Shown: piece after piece, positions 7,631-15,594 of the stretch | Layout: each line of letters begins with the position of its first letter | Position numbering within the stretch: the first letter of the stretch is position 1 | NCBI GenBank assembly: GCA_963816155.1 | Contig: CAWFJE010000002.1 | Coordinates: 456,440-520,439 of the forward strand | DNA from: JAXGXJ01 sp963816155 | GTDB taxonomy: Bacteria; Actinomycetota; Thermoleophilia; RBG-16-64-13 | Reading direction: 5' to 3' | Length of the DNA stretch: 64,000 nucleotides | The notes under the pieces: generated by a model | What the model saw: the letters and a program-made list of their open reading frames with translations, nothing else | Database searches by the model: none | What the model was told of the DNA's origin: nothing | Made by a program: the position numbers and the translations under genes

Positions 7631-9070
7631 ATGTTCGAGGAGAGTAACAAGGTAAGCAGGCGTGAGTTTCTGAAGCTCGCGGGGGTTGCCGGAGCGACTA
7701 TCGGGGTGGGCGCCGGCATGGGAGGACTCCTGGCAGCCTGCGGTGGTGATGAGGAAACCACGACCACTGCTGCGGCCGAGACCACGACCACGGTGGCGGC
7801 CGATACCACGACCACGGCAGGCCAGACCACGACAACCGTCAGCGCGGGACCGGAGACCGGCCGCGAGATCAAGTTGGGCTACGTGGCACCGATCACCGGC
7901 CCACTCGCCATCTTCGGCGTGGCGGACCAGTATTGCTACGACCGCGCGAAGGAAGGCTTCGCTGATGGAGTTGTGGCGGGAGATGGCAAGAAACACCCGG
8001 TCACGGTGCTGCTGGAAGACGGCCAGTCCGATTCCAACCGCGCGGCCCAGGTGGCAGGCGACCTCATAAGCAACAGCAACGTCGACATCCTCCTGGCCGC
8101 TTCCACGGGAACGAACGTGACCCCAGTGGCCGACCAAGCCGAAGCCAACAAGGTGCCCTGCCTCAGCACCGACTGCCCGTGGCAGAACTACATCTTCCCG
8201 CGCGGCGGAGACCTGACCACGGTGTGGAACTACACCTACAACGCGTTTTGGGGCACCGAGGATCTGCTGGCCACGTTCGACGACATGTGGCGTCAGGTGG
8301 AGAACAACAAGAAGGTCGGGGTGCTGCTACCCAATGACGCCCTCGGCATCCCCTGGCTGGAGGCCTTCCAGGAAGCGTTGCCGGCGATGGGCTGGGATTG
8401 CCTGTTTTCCGACCTCTATACCGTTGGTACGGAGGACTTCAGCGCCGATATCTCCGCATACAAGAAGTTTGGGGCCGAGATCATGTTCGCCGAAGGGAAT
8501 CCGGGCGACTACGCCACCTTCTGGAACCAGTGCCTGCAGCAGGGCTTCAATCCCAAGCTGGCGACTCCGGCCGTAGCACTCGCTTTCCCAGAAGGAGCTG
8601 CGGCCCTCGGCGACCTAGCCGTGAACCAGTGTGGCGAATTGGGCTGGCATCCCCAGACCGGCTTCGCATCACCCTTCCTCGGCGAGGACGCGCAGGCGTT
8701 TGCGGACAAGTTCACCGAAAGTACCGGGAAGCAGTGGAACCAGTCTCTCAGTCACTTCCTGGTCTTCGACTGGGTGTGGGATGTCCTGGGACGCACGACC
8801 GACGTGGACGACGCGGAAGCGATCATGACTGCTGTTAGGGCGACAAAGATGGAAACCGTTGCCGGTCCCGTCGATTTCACGGCGCCCATCACCCCGCCGG
8901 TGCCAGGGATCGGGCGCATCAGCGAAAACTGCTATAAGACCGTGCTGTTCGGCAATCAGTGGCGCAAGGCTCCGGAAGGCAGCCAGTTCCCGTTCGCGGC
9001 CACGATCGTCAGCAACGTAACCGGCCCGATGGTGCCGGTGCAGGGCGAAGTTCTGGAGATGGTGTACTAG
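7631..9070 (+). CDS. ABC transporter substrate-binding lipoprotein (Liv/Peripla_BP_6 type)
   Basis: Extracytoplasmic solute receptor. The start is at the ATG giving MFEESNKVSRREFLK, preceded by AAGAGGGGG, rather than an in-frame start 66 nt upstream. It has a twin-arginine-like motif (SRREFLKLAG), then a lipobox LLAACGG, then a Thr-rich linker (ETTTTAAAETTTT...), then a Peripla_BP_6 domain beginning GREIKLGYVAPITGPLAIFG. The combination of a Tat-like signal and a lipobox suggests export in folded form. Ligands of this family include branched amino acids, amides and aromatic or organic acids, so the substrate is not fixed. No permease lies next to it on this strand. It may feed the Liv permease at 17-19 kb, which has its own receptor. 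Confidence 0.88.
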   Translation: MFEESNKVSRREFLKLAGVAGATIGVGAGMGGLLAACGGDEETTTTAAAETTTTVAADTTTTAGQTTTTVSAGPETGREIKLGYVAPITGPLAIFGVADQYCYDRAKEGFADGVVAGDGKKHPVTVLLEDGQSDSNRAAQVAGDLISNSNVDILLAASTGTNVTPVADQAEANKVPCLSTDCPWQNYIFPRGGDLTTVWNYTYNAFWGTEDLLATFDDMWRQVENNKKVGVLLPNDALGIPWLEAFQEALPAMGWDCLFSDLYTVGTEDFSADISAYKKFGAEIMFAEGNPGDYATFWNQCLQQGFNPKLATPAVALAFPEGAAALGDLAVNQCGELGWHPQTGFASPFLGEDAQAFADKFTESTGKQWNQSLSHFLVFDWVWDVLGRTTDVDDAEAIMTAVRATKMETVAGPVDFTAPITPPVPGIGRISENCYKTVLFGNQWRKAPEGSQFPFAATIVSNVTGPMVPVQGEVLEMVY

Positions 9071-9086
9071 GCTCGGCCTTCCTCGG

Positions 9087-9120
9087 GGCCGGCCGGGTCG
9101 TCCAGCGTGCCCGGCCGGCC
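9087..9120 (+). terminator. hairpin after binding-protein gene
   Basis: An 11-bp perfect GC-rich inverted repeat (9087-9097 and 9110-9120) with a 12-nt loop lies 17 bp after the stop codon. It has no strong T-tract, so it may only attenuate read-through into the cupin gene. Confidence 0.5.
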
Positions 9121-9160
9121 TAGTCCCTTCCCAACCCGCTCCTGAAGGAGGCGATCCTTC

Positions 9161-9817
9161 GTGTACACACTCAGGCTCTACCACGATGCCTACGCGCCCA
9201 ACGCTCGGGCGGCCCGAGACCTGGAGGCACAACACAGCATTGCATACGTCCTCAGCGGATCGACCGTCATCAACGGGCAGAACGTCGCGCACGATACCGC
9301 CCTCTACTGCAAGGACGTGGCCTCAGTCGAGGCCGGCCCCGATGGGGCGATCGTATGGCGCTGGGAACTGGTGCGCACGGAAGCACCCAACAACCTGGCC
9401 TACGGCGACGGGGTCTCGTCGCGGCTGCGCATGTCGCGGCGCATCCGCATGTTCGAGCTCGTCCCCACATCGAAGTGGCTCTTCCGACTGGACTGCATCT
9501 ACAACAACCGTGGCAGCACGGGGCTGCATTCGCACCCGGGCTCGGGTATCCGCTGCATGCTTGACGGGCACCTACGCGTGGAGTCCGACAAAGGCGAGTC
9601 TTCCGACAATCATCTGACCGGCGACTGTTGGTACGAGGAGGGTAGCTATCCGCTCATCTCCACGTCGGATCAAGGCGAGACAGCCGATTTTCTCCGAGGT
9701 ATGGTGCTGCCTCCCGAATATGACCGATATCCGGACACGGCCATCTGGATCGAAGGCAAGAAGTCCTGCGAATCCGACTGGAAGAGTTACGGTCAGAACG
9801 TTGTCACGTTGCTGTGA
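9161..9817 (+). CDS. cupin-like protein
   Basis: A 218-aa protein with a GTG start preceded by GAAGGAGG. It appears to hold two beta-barrel halves. The second carries STGLHSHPGSGIRCMLDGHLRVES, which resembles cupin motif 1 (HxHP.....L.G). The first half has QHSIAYVLSGSTVINGQ, resembling a degenerate cupin core. It overlaps the possible GTG start of the downstream reductase by GTGA, so the two are probably cotranslated. I cannot assign a substrate. A role in handling a carboxylic or enol intermediate for the reductase is only an inference from position. Confidence 0.6.
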   Translation: MYTLRLYHDAYAPNARAARDLEAQHSIAYVLSGSTVINGQNVAHDTALYCKDVASVEAGPDGAIVWRWELVRTEAPNNLAYGDGVSSRLRMSRRIRMFELVPTSKWLFRLDCIYNNRGSTGLHSHPGSGIRCMLDGHLRVESDKGESSDNHLTGDCWYEEGSYPLISTSDQGETADFLRGMVLPPEYDRYPDTAIWIEGKKSCESDWKSYGQNVVTLL

Positions 9818-9840
9818 GCGTTGCGGAAAAGGATGACCCA

Positions 9841-11805
9841 GTGAACACCAGCGCCCTCGCTCAACCTACCTTCCCACGTCTTTTCGAACCCGGCAGCATC
9901 GCGAACGTGCCGCTGAAGAACCGCATCATAAAAGCACCGCAACACACCGGTCTGGCCAATCCTGACGGCTCCATCACCGACCGCCTGCTTCGCTACTACA
10001 AGGAAGTGGCCCGCGGTGGTTGCGCGATGATCGTGGTCGAGTACGCGTACGTGGACAACCTCTTCAGCAAGGCGTCCCCATGCCAGCTCAGCATCTCCCG
10101 CATGGACCACATCGCCGGACTGTCGCTGCTCGCCGATGTCATCAAAGCCAATGGCGCGGCAGCGTCCATCCAGATCTCGCATGCGGGCCGACAGCGCTTC
10201 ATCCTCGAGCAGCCCAAAGCCGCGTCGGAGGTCCCCTGGCCGGAGATCACGGAGATGGGCTGCCCCATCCCCATACCGATGACCATCGACGAGATCAACG
10301 GGGTAGTGAAGGCATTCGGGCAAGCCGCCAAGCGGGCACAGATGGCCGGATTCGACATGGTGGAGATCCACGCCTGCCATGGCTATCTCATCTCGAATTT
10401 TCTCTCCCCCTATTCCAACAAGCGTACCGACGCGTACGGCGGCACGTTCGAGAACCGCATCCGCATCCTGCTGGAGATCATCAGGGAGATCAAGGCCCAA
10501 GTAGGACCTGACTATCCCATCTGCTGCCGTTTGAGCGGCACCGACTACGAGCCGGATGGCTACGGTATCGACGAGACCGTCGAACTCTCCAAGCTCCTGC
10601 AGTCCCTGGAGGTGGCAGCCATCCATATGTCCGGCGGCATCCACCACACCACCATCCACGAAGTGAGCCCCATGGGCATGTCCTTGGCCCACAACGTGTG
10701 GGCGGCGGACGCGGCCCGGAAGGTGGTCAGCATCCCCGTGATCGCCTCGGGCTCCATCACTTCACCGGAACTGGCTGAAAGCATTCTGGATGAGGGTAAG
10801 GGCGACTTCATCGGCCTGGGCCGCCCACTCTGGGCCGACCCGGAGTGGCCGCTGAAGGCAAGCGAGGGACGGCCCGAAGACATCCGGCCCTGCATCCGTT
10901 GCAACGACGGCTGCCTGGCGCGTGGCGACCACATCGCCAACACGGTGCGCTGCACGACGAACGTCGCCCTCTGCCGCGAGGAGGAGTTCAGGATCACCCC
11001 GGCCGAGCGCCCCCTGCGAGTGGCGGTCGTAGGCGGTGGTCCCGCGGGCATGGAAGCGGCGCGCGTCTCGGCCCTCAAAGGTCATGAAGTGACCCTGTAC
11101 GAGAAGCGGGAGTTGGGGGGCGCTCTGCTCGAAGCTTCCATCCCCGATTTCAAGGCTCCAGACTTGAAGCCCCTGGTCACCTACCTGAGGACCCAGGTGG
11201 TCAAGACCGGGGTCAAGGTAGTGCCCCAGGAGGCCACCGTGGCGGACCTCACCGGTGGTGCTTACGACGCAGTCGTGGTGGCCGCCGGGGCGACGGCGCT
11301 GGGGTTGGAGGACATCCCGGGTATCGGCGACCCGAGGGTGGTCGGGGCGGCCGAGGTGCTGCACGGCGAAGCCAATCTGGGAGACCGCGTGGTCGTCATC
11401 GGCGGCGGCATCGTGGGAACCGAGGTGGGTCTCATGGTGGCGGAGAGCGGCAAGCACGTGACCTTCATCGAGATGCTCGATGAATTCATGTGCAACATCA
11501 CCTTCGACGAACGCCAGGTCTACGAGTTGCGCTTCACCGACTTGGACGTGAGTGTCAACACGGGGCAACGCCTTGTGGAAGTGACAGCCGCCGGAATCAA
11601 GACCGTGGATCACAGCGGTACCGTGACCGAGTTCCCAGCTGATTCCGTCATACTGGCGGCGGGCTTCAGGCCCAACCGAGAGCTCATCGAAGGGCTGAAA
11701 GGGCGCGAGGACATCCGGGTGGCCGAGGTGGGCGACTGTGTACGCCCACGCAAGATCTTCGACGCCATTCACGAGGGGCATCTGGCCGCGAAACTGCTCG
11801 GCTAG
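9841..11805 (+). CDS. old-yellow-enzyme family FMN/4Fe-4S/FAD enoate reductase (first copy)
   Basis: Multidomain NAD(P)H:flavin oxidoreductase like 2,4-dienoyl-CoA reductase, 2-enoate reductase and BaiCD/BaiH. The FMN TIM barrel spans roughly residues 1-350 (NRIIKAPQHTGLANPDGS, ISHAGRQ, HACHGYLISNFLSPYSNKRTD, CRLSGTDYE). A 4Fe-4S cysteine set follows (RPCIRCNDGCLARG ... RCTTNVALC), then a FAD motif VAVVGGGPAGMEAARV and a nucleotide motif VVVIGGGIVGTEVGLM. I chose the GTG with AAAAGGAT upstream. An alternative GTG at 9814 overlaps the cupin stop. It probably reduces an activated C=C bond with electrons from NAD(P)H. Confidence 0.88.
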   Translation: MNTSALAQPTFPRLFEPGSIANVPLKNRIIKAPQHTGLANPDGSITDRLLRYYKEVARGGCAMIVVEYAYVDNLFSKASPCQLSISRMDHIAGLSLLADVIKANGAAASIQISHAGRQRFILEQPKAASEVPWPEITEMGCPIPIPMTIDEINGVVKAFGQAAKRAQMAGFDMVEIHACHGYLISNFLSPYSNKRTDAYGGTFENRIRILLEIIREIKAQVGPDYPICCRLSGTDYEPDGYGIDETVELSKLLQSLEVAAIHMSGGIHHTTIHEVSPMGMSLAHNVWAADAARKVVSIPVIASGSITSPELAESILDEGKGDFIGLGRPLWADPEWPLKASEGRPEDIRPCIRCNDGCLARGDHIANTVRCTTNVALCREEEFRITPAERPLRVAVVGGGPAGMEAARVSALKGHEVTLYEKRELGGALLEASIPDFKAPDLKPLVTYLRTQVVKTGVKVVPQEATVADLTGGAYDAVVVAAGATALGLEDIPGIGDPRVVGAAEVLHGEANLGDRVVVIGGGIVGTEVGLMVAESGKHVTFIEMLDEFMCNITFDERQVYELRFTDLDVSVNTGQRLVEVTAAGIKTVDHSGTVTEFPADSVILAAGFRPNRELIEGLKGREDIRVAEVGDCVRPRKIFDAIHEGHLAAKLLG

Positions 11806-11888
11806 TAATAGGGACAGGGTGCCTGGACCGGGCACGGCGAACAGCGAATGGTCGACGAGCAGTCGGCATCAAGCGGAAAGGAACGAGC

Positions 11889-12341
11889 ATGAGCGACTTC
11901 AGCATCGAGCAGGCGCGCGAAGCGGGACAGGGCTTCAAGGAAGCCATGGGCATGTCGGACGAGGAGTTCGAGGAGCACATCAGCTTCGGGTTCAACCGAC
12001 GCCTGATGGAGCGCTTCGAAGAGATGGCCGGGGCCAAGATCATCGCCGAGGTCACCGAGGTGAAGTACTGCCTGGCAGGCTGCCAGGTCGGCCAGAAGCT
12101 CGTATTCCAGTGCGTGCCGGCGATGCTCCTGCCCGAAGAGTCTGACTGCCCGCTATGTTCCAAGGCCATCGGTCCCGTCTCGGAGCTCATCCATCAACTC
12201 TGGGACCGGATGAGCGAAGGGCTCGACCCCAACGACGGCCAAGCCCAATTCGCAAGCTGCCTCGATCACGGCATCCCTTATGGCGGCCTCGGCAACGTGC
12301 GCCTCCGGGTCTACGTCGAGAAGGGGGCGAGTTCCTCCTAG
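11889..12341 (+). CDS. TIGR04076-like Cys-rich small protein
   Basis: A 150-aa protein whose middle part reads KIIAEVTEVKYCLAGCQVGQ, resembling TIGR04076-family proteins (KVTVVEVKG.C.AGHKVGD). Further cysteines follow in ESDCPLCSKAIGP and FASCLDHGIPYGG. An N-terminal extension of about 45 residues has no recognisable fold. The start ATG is preceded by GAAAGGAACG. It sits between the two old-yellow-enzyme reductases and in front of a strong hairpin. A metal or FeS-binding accessory role is possible but not shown, and the function is unknown. Confidence 0.65.
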   Translation: MSDFSIEQAREAGQGFKEAMGMSDEEFEEHISFGFNRRLMERFEEMAGAKIIAEVTEVKYCLAGCQVGQKLVFQCVPAMLLPEESDCPLCSKAIGPVSELIHQLWDRMSEGLDPNDGQAQFASCLDHGIPYGGLGNVRLRVYVEKGASSS

Positions 12342-12615
12342 GCGTCTAGCGCGGCGGTCTGCCCCGGTCTCCGACCGGCACTCGCTGCCACAACAGAGGA
12401 AGACAGGACTGCGCGGCAGTCGCCCGGGGCGACTGCCGCGCTCGTCTTTGCCAAGAGTCGTTAGACGTATCTGGGGTATCGAGGACGAGTGGCGATTACA
12501 ACAATTCATGTATACGACCGTTCCCCATCCAACTCCGTTATCATGGTTCGATATGTAGCAGGTATTGAACTCCGTGGAGTCGCGGGGGGGTACATCGAGT
12601 CCAAAGGAAGGTGTG
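12342..12615 (+). other. intergenic region: terminator plus presumed promoter of second reductase
   Basis: The 274 bp hold the 14-bp hairpin described separately. After it comes an AT-richer stretch (about 12490-12565) that contrasts with the GC-rich genes and is the likely promoter of the next reductase. I see no well-spaced -35/-10 pair. An in-frame TTG at 12565 could extend the reductase by 17 codons. Confidence 0.45.
12411..12441 (+). terminator. strong hairpin after TIGR04076-like gene
   Basis: A perfect 14-bp inverted repeat (12411-12424 and 12428-12441) with a 3-nt loop is followed by TCGTCTTTG. Outer bases GAAGAC/GTCTT extend the symmetry. It is placed 70 bp after the stop codon, a credible intrinsic terminator. 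Confidence 0.75.
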
Positions 12616-14691
12616 ATGGCGCAGTCAAAGTACGAGCACCTCTTCTCGCCGTTTAACATCGGCAAGGTGCAGCTCAAGAACAGGATCGTCAAGACGGCCG
12701 CTCAGACCTACCTCTTCGACGATGGAGAGACCAGGGTCGGCCCTCTGGCCAAGGCTTTCTACGGAGCGGTAGCGCGAGGCGGTGCCGGGCTCATCATCAC
12801 CGAGACGCCGGCCATGGAATGGCCCCTCTTGGAGGAAGGCGACAGGCGTTTCCGCGTGGATGACGACAAGTACATCAAGAACCTCTCCGAACTCGCGGAT
12901 GAGGTCCACAAGTACGGGTGTCCCATCTACACCCAGCTCTACCACCGGGGCCCGTGGGGCGGCATCTACGCCCTCATCGCCAAGAGGGTCGCCGCATCGC
13001 CGGTCACCATGTATACCCCGTTCGACGTGCACGATGAAGAACCGCCTCATGCGCTCACCATCGATGAGATCGAGGAACTCGTCGACAGATTCGCCGCTGC
13101 CACAGTGCGTCTGCAGGCGGCCGGTTGGGACGGCATTGAGATCAACGCCGCGGCCGATCACCTCTTCCACAGCTTCCTGTCGCGTTTCTGGAACAAGCGT
13201 GACGACATGTACGGTCCTCAGAGCATGGAGAACCGGACCCGCTTCATCGTAGCCGTCATCAACGAGATCAAGAAGCGGTGCGGACGAGACTTCCCAGTCC
13301 AGATCCTCATGAACGCCTTCGAGATCGGCGCCGGCGAAGAGGGTCTTTCCATTGAAGAGGGCAAAGAGATCGCCCGCATCTACGAGGCGACGGGCGTCGA
13401 CTCCCTCCACGTGCGTTACCACTGGTCGGGCATGCATCAGGGCTCCTACCTGCCGGATAACCTCTTCTACCCCGAGCCGATGATCCCCATAGAAGAGTTC
13501 CCCAAGGAGATGGACTGGTCGCATTACGGAGCGCTGTGCAACGTGCCTCTCGCAGTCGGCATCAAGGACGTGGTCGACATCCCCGTGATGACCGTGACCG
13601 GCTTCGACGCCGACTCGGCGGAGAAGGTCCTGAGCGAAGGCAAGGCCGACCTCATCGGCTTCAACCGCCGCATCTTCTGCGATCACAACTATCCCAACAA
13701 GGTATACACGGGCCGGCAGGCCGAGATCCAGCCCTGCACCAAGTGCGGCCACTGCAGCAGCACCTACAACGAACCCCGGCACTGCCGTCTCAACGCCTGC
13801 TTCGGCACCCTCAGCTACGATATCGCCCCGCTCGAGACAAAAAAGAAGGTCCTGGTAGTGGGCGGCGGCCCGGCCGGCATGCAGGCCGCCAGGGTCGCAG
13901 CTTGGCGTGGACACGACGTGAGCCTTTGGGAGAAGGGCCCCTACCTGGGCGGCTCCATGTCACTGGCCGCCATGGTTAAGGGCTTCAAGACTGAGGATGT
14001 GCGCGAGGTTGTCTGGTTCCTCCGTCGTGAGGTCAAGAAATACGGCGTGGACGTCCACCTGGGCAAAGAGATCGACGCCGCTTCTATCGAGGCCATGAAG
14101 CCCGATGTCGTCGTGATCGCCGGGGGTGGCAACCCGACGCTGCCCGACGTGCCCGGCATCGACCGCAAGAACGTCGTCAAGAGCAGCGACCTCTATGGCA
14201 TGCTGCGTTTCTACCTGAACCTGCTCGGCCCTAAACTGCTCCGCGAGGCCACCGCCGTGTGGATGCCGGTGGGCAAGAAGGCCGTCATCATCGGGGGAGC
14301 CATCCAGGGCTGCCAGTTGGGCGAGTTCCTGACCAAACGCGGCCGTAAGATCACCATCGTGGAGACCGGTGACGAACTGGGCAAATGGATGTACCACGAA
14401 CGAAAAGCCCGTCTCTTCTACTGGTTTGACAAGAAGGGCGTCGAGCGTCTGTCTGAGGTCAAGCTGGTCGAGATCATCGCCAAAGGGCTCGTAATCCAGA
14501 CGAAAGAAGGCGAGACGCGCCTCATCGAGGCCGACAACGTCATCTGCGCTCTGCCCTTCGGCGCCAACAGCTCTCTGGCCGATGAACTCGACGGCAAGGT
14601 CCCCGAGGTCTACAGCATCGGTGACAGCGTTGAGCCGGGTCTCATCCCCGACGCTACCTCCTCCGGTTGGAAGACCGGCAACGCCATCTGA
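12616..14691 (+). CDS. old-yellow-enzyme family FMN/4Fe-4S/FAD enoate reductase (second copy)
   Basis: A second enzyme of the 2-enoate/dienoyl-CoA reductase family, 692 aa from the ATG that follows AAAGGAAGG. It has the FMN barrel (KNRIVKTAAQTYLFDDGETR, YTQLYHRGPWGG, EINAAADHLFHSFLSRFWNKR), a cysteine set QPCTKCGHCSSTYNEPRHCRLNAC, and FAD and NAD motifs VLVVGGGPAGMQAARVA and AVIIGGAIQGCQLGEFL. The Tyr-His pair YHRG and several barrel residues differ from the first copy, so the two likely act on different substrates. It ends at a 15-bp hairpin terminator. It may sit in a pathway with the first reductase, the CoA ligase and the ETF system. Confidence 0.88.
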   Translation: MAQSKYEHLFSPFNIGKVQLKNRIVKTAAQTYLFDDGETRVGPLAKAFYGAVARGGAGLIITETPAMEWPLLEEGDRRFRVDDDKYIKNLSELADEVHKYGCPIYTQLYHRGPWGGIYALIAKRVAASPVTMYTPFDVHDEEPPHALTIDEIEELVDRFAAATVRLQAAGWDGIEINAAADHLFHSFLSRFWNKRDDMYGPQSMENRTRFIVAVINEIKKRCGRDFPVQILMNAFEIGAGEEGLSIEEGKEIARIYEATGVDSLHVRYHWSGMHQGSYLPDNLFYPEPMIPIEEFPKEMDWSHYGALCNVPLAVGIKDVVDIPVMTVTGFDADSAEKVLSEGKADLIGFNRRIFCDHNYPNKVYTGRQAEIQPCTKCGHCSSTYNEPRHCRLNACFGTLSYDIAPLETKKKVLVVGGGPAGMQAARVAAWRGHDVSLWEKGPYLGGSMSLAAMVKGFKTEDVREVVWFLRREVKKYGVDVHLGKEIDAASIEAMKPDVVVIAGGGNPTLPDVPGIDRKNVVKSSDLYGMLRFYLNLLGPKLLREATAVWMPVGKKAVIIGGAIQGCQLGEFLTKRGRKITIVETGDELGKWMYHERKARLFYWFDKKGVERLSEVKLVEIIAKGLVIQTKEGETRLIEADNVICALPFGANSSLADELDGKVPEVYSIGDSVEPGLIPDATSSGWKTGNAI

Positions 14692-14716
14692 CATAGCGGG
14701 AGCCGTAAGGGGCTGG

Positions 14717-14749
14717 AATAGGCCGGGCGGCGTAGCCGCCCGGCCTATT
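14717..14749. terminator. hairpin shared by convergent reductase and DUF169 genes
   Basis: A perfect 15-bp inverted repeat (14717-14731 and 14735-14749) with a GTA loop is flanked by AATA/TATT. It lies 25 bp after the plus-strand reductase stop and inside the open reading frame continuing from the convergent DUF169 gene, which argues that the true DUF169 end is near here. Confidence 0.72.
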
Positions 14750-15513
14750 CGTCCTGTTCTGAAGTCCATCTCCTCGGAGAGGCTCTCCACCAACATCCGC
14801 ATGTGTTGTTCGTGAGCCTCTTTGCCCCAGTGGTACTGAGGCAGGTCGAACAGCTGCTTCGCGGCCATCTCGCTCAGGCTCTCGACCAGCCCCGGAAGTA
14901 CCGGAGCCGGGATGGAGATCAGCAAGAGGCCCTCGGGGAAGACTTTCCGCGCCCGCATCCCGTGATGCAGCCCTGTCACGAGGATATTCATCTCGCCGCT
15001 CAAATAGGGATAGGCAAAGAGGTACGCGCAGCCGATAACGGTCGTGCCTTTGCTTCCCCATGCGGCGCCGCTCGAGTACCCGTGGGCCCGGGTGATGATC
15101 TCAGCTTGGGACGGTCTTGCGGTGGCGATGACCAGATCGGGCTCAAAGGGGAGTCCGCCCAGGCGCGCGAACAGCGAATAGCGAGCGACACCCTCAGGGA
15201 TACGCGGCAGTTCCGCGTACACGCGTTGGTTGGCGGCGGCGTCTCGGTACACCCCGAGTTTCGGTCCGAGACGCCCGCTCTCGAAGATGGGGTCCCCGGC
15301 ATCATGCCCGAGCACGAACTGACCGGCGCCGCAGGCGTGATCGTCGAGAGACGCGTAGAAAGGGCTACCTTCCTGCGCCCGGCGCAGCATCTCGCAGAGC
15401 GCCAGCGGCTCCGCAAGGCGGGGTAGACCATCCGGCTCCTCCGCCGAGAACTTCACGGCTACGACCGGATACTCCAGACCGATGGTAGCGAAGACGGATA
15501 AATCGGTGCTCAT
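14749..15513 (-). CDS. DUF169 family protein (3' end uncertain)
   Basis: It begins MSTDLSVFATIGLEYPVVAVKF and has the DUF169 pattern: CEMLRRAQEGSPFYASLDDHACGAGQFVLG, then LARLGGLPFEPDLVIATARPSQAEIITRA and GTTVIGCAYLFAYPYLSGEMN. DUF169 proteins of about 230-270 aa often accompany redox genes of anaerobes. Their biochemical role is unknown to me. The frame stays open across the reductase gene down to 13960, which I reject as coding, and I end the gene at the hairpin. A one-base slip near 14750-14765 would bring a TAG into frame just before it. Confidence 0.7.
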
Positions 15514-15532
15514 CTCAAGCCGACTCTAGCAC

Positions 15533-15564
15533 GAAAGGGGGGCTCCCGTAGGAGCCCCCCTTTC
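15533..15564 (-). terminator. hairpin after binding-protein gene
   Basis: A perfect 14-bp inverted repeat (15533-15546 and 15551-15564) with a 4-nt loop has a G6/C6 core and an AAA/TTT end. It lies 31 bp downstream of the minus-strand binding-protein stop, so it ends the Liv operon and separates it from the DUF169 gene. Confidence 0.72.
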
Positions 15565-15594
15565 CGCACGTCTGCGCGATCCTCAAAGAGGAGC

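Noticed and set aside
7750..7860. Short ACCACGACCAC-like repeats, and the similar array near 16770-16890, considered as CRISPR or tandem repeats
   Set aside because: They encode Thr/Pro/Glu-rich lipoprotein linkers in frame and have no spacer structure.
12625..13914. Minus-strand frame of 429 aa inside the second reductase
   Set aside because: Opposite strand of a clear enzyme with no homology pattern of its own.
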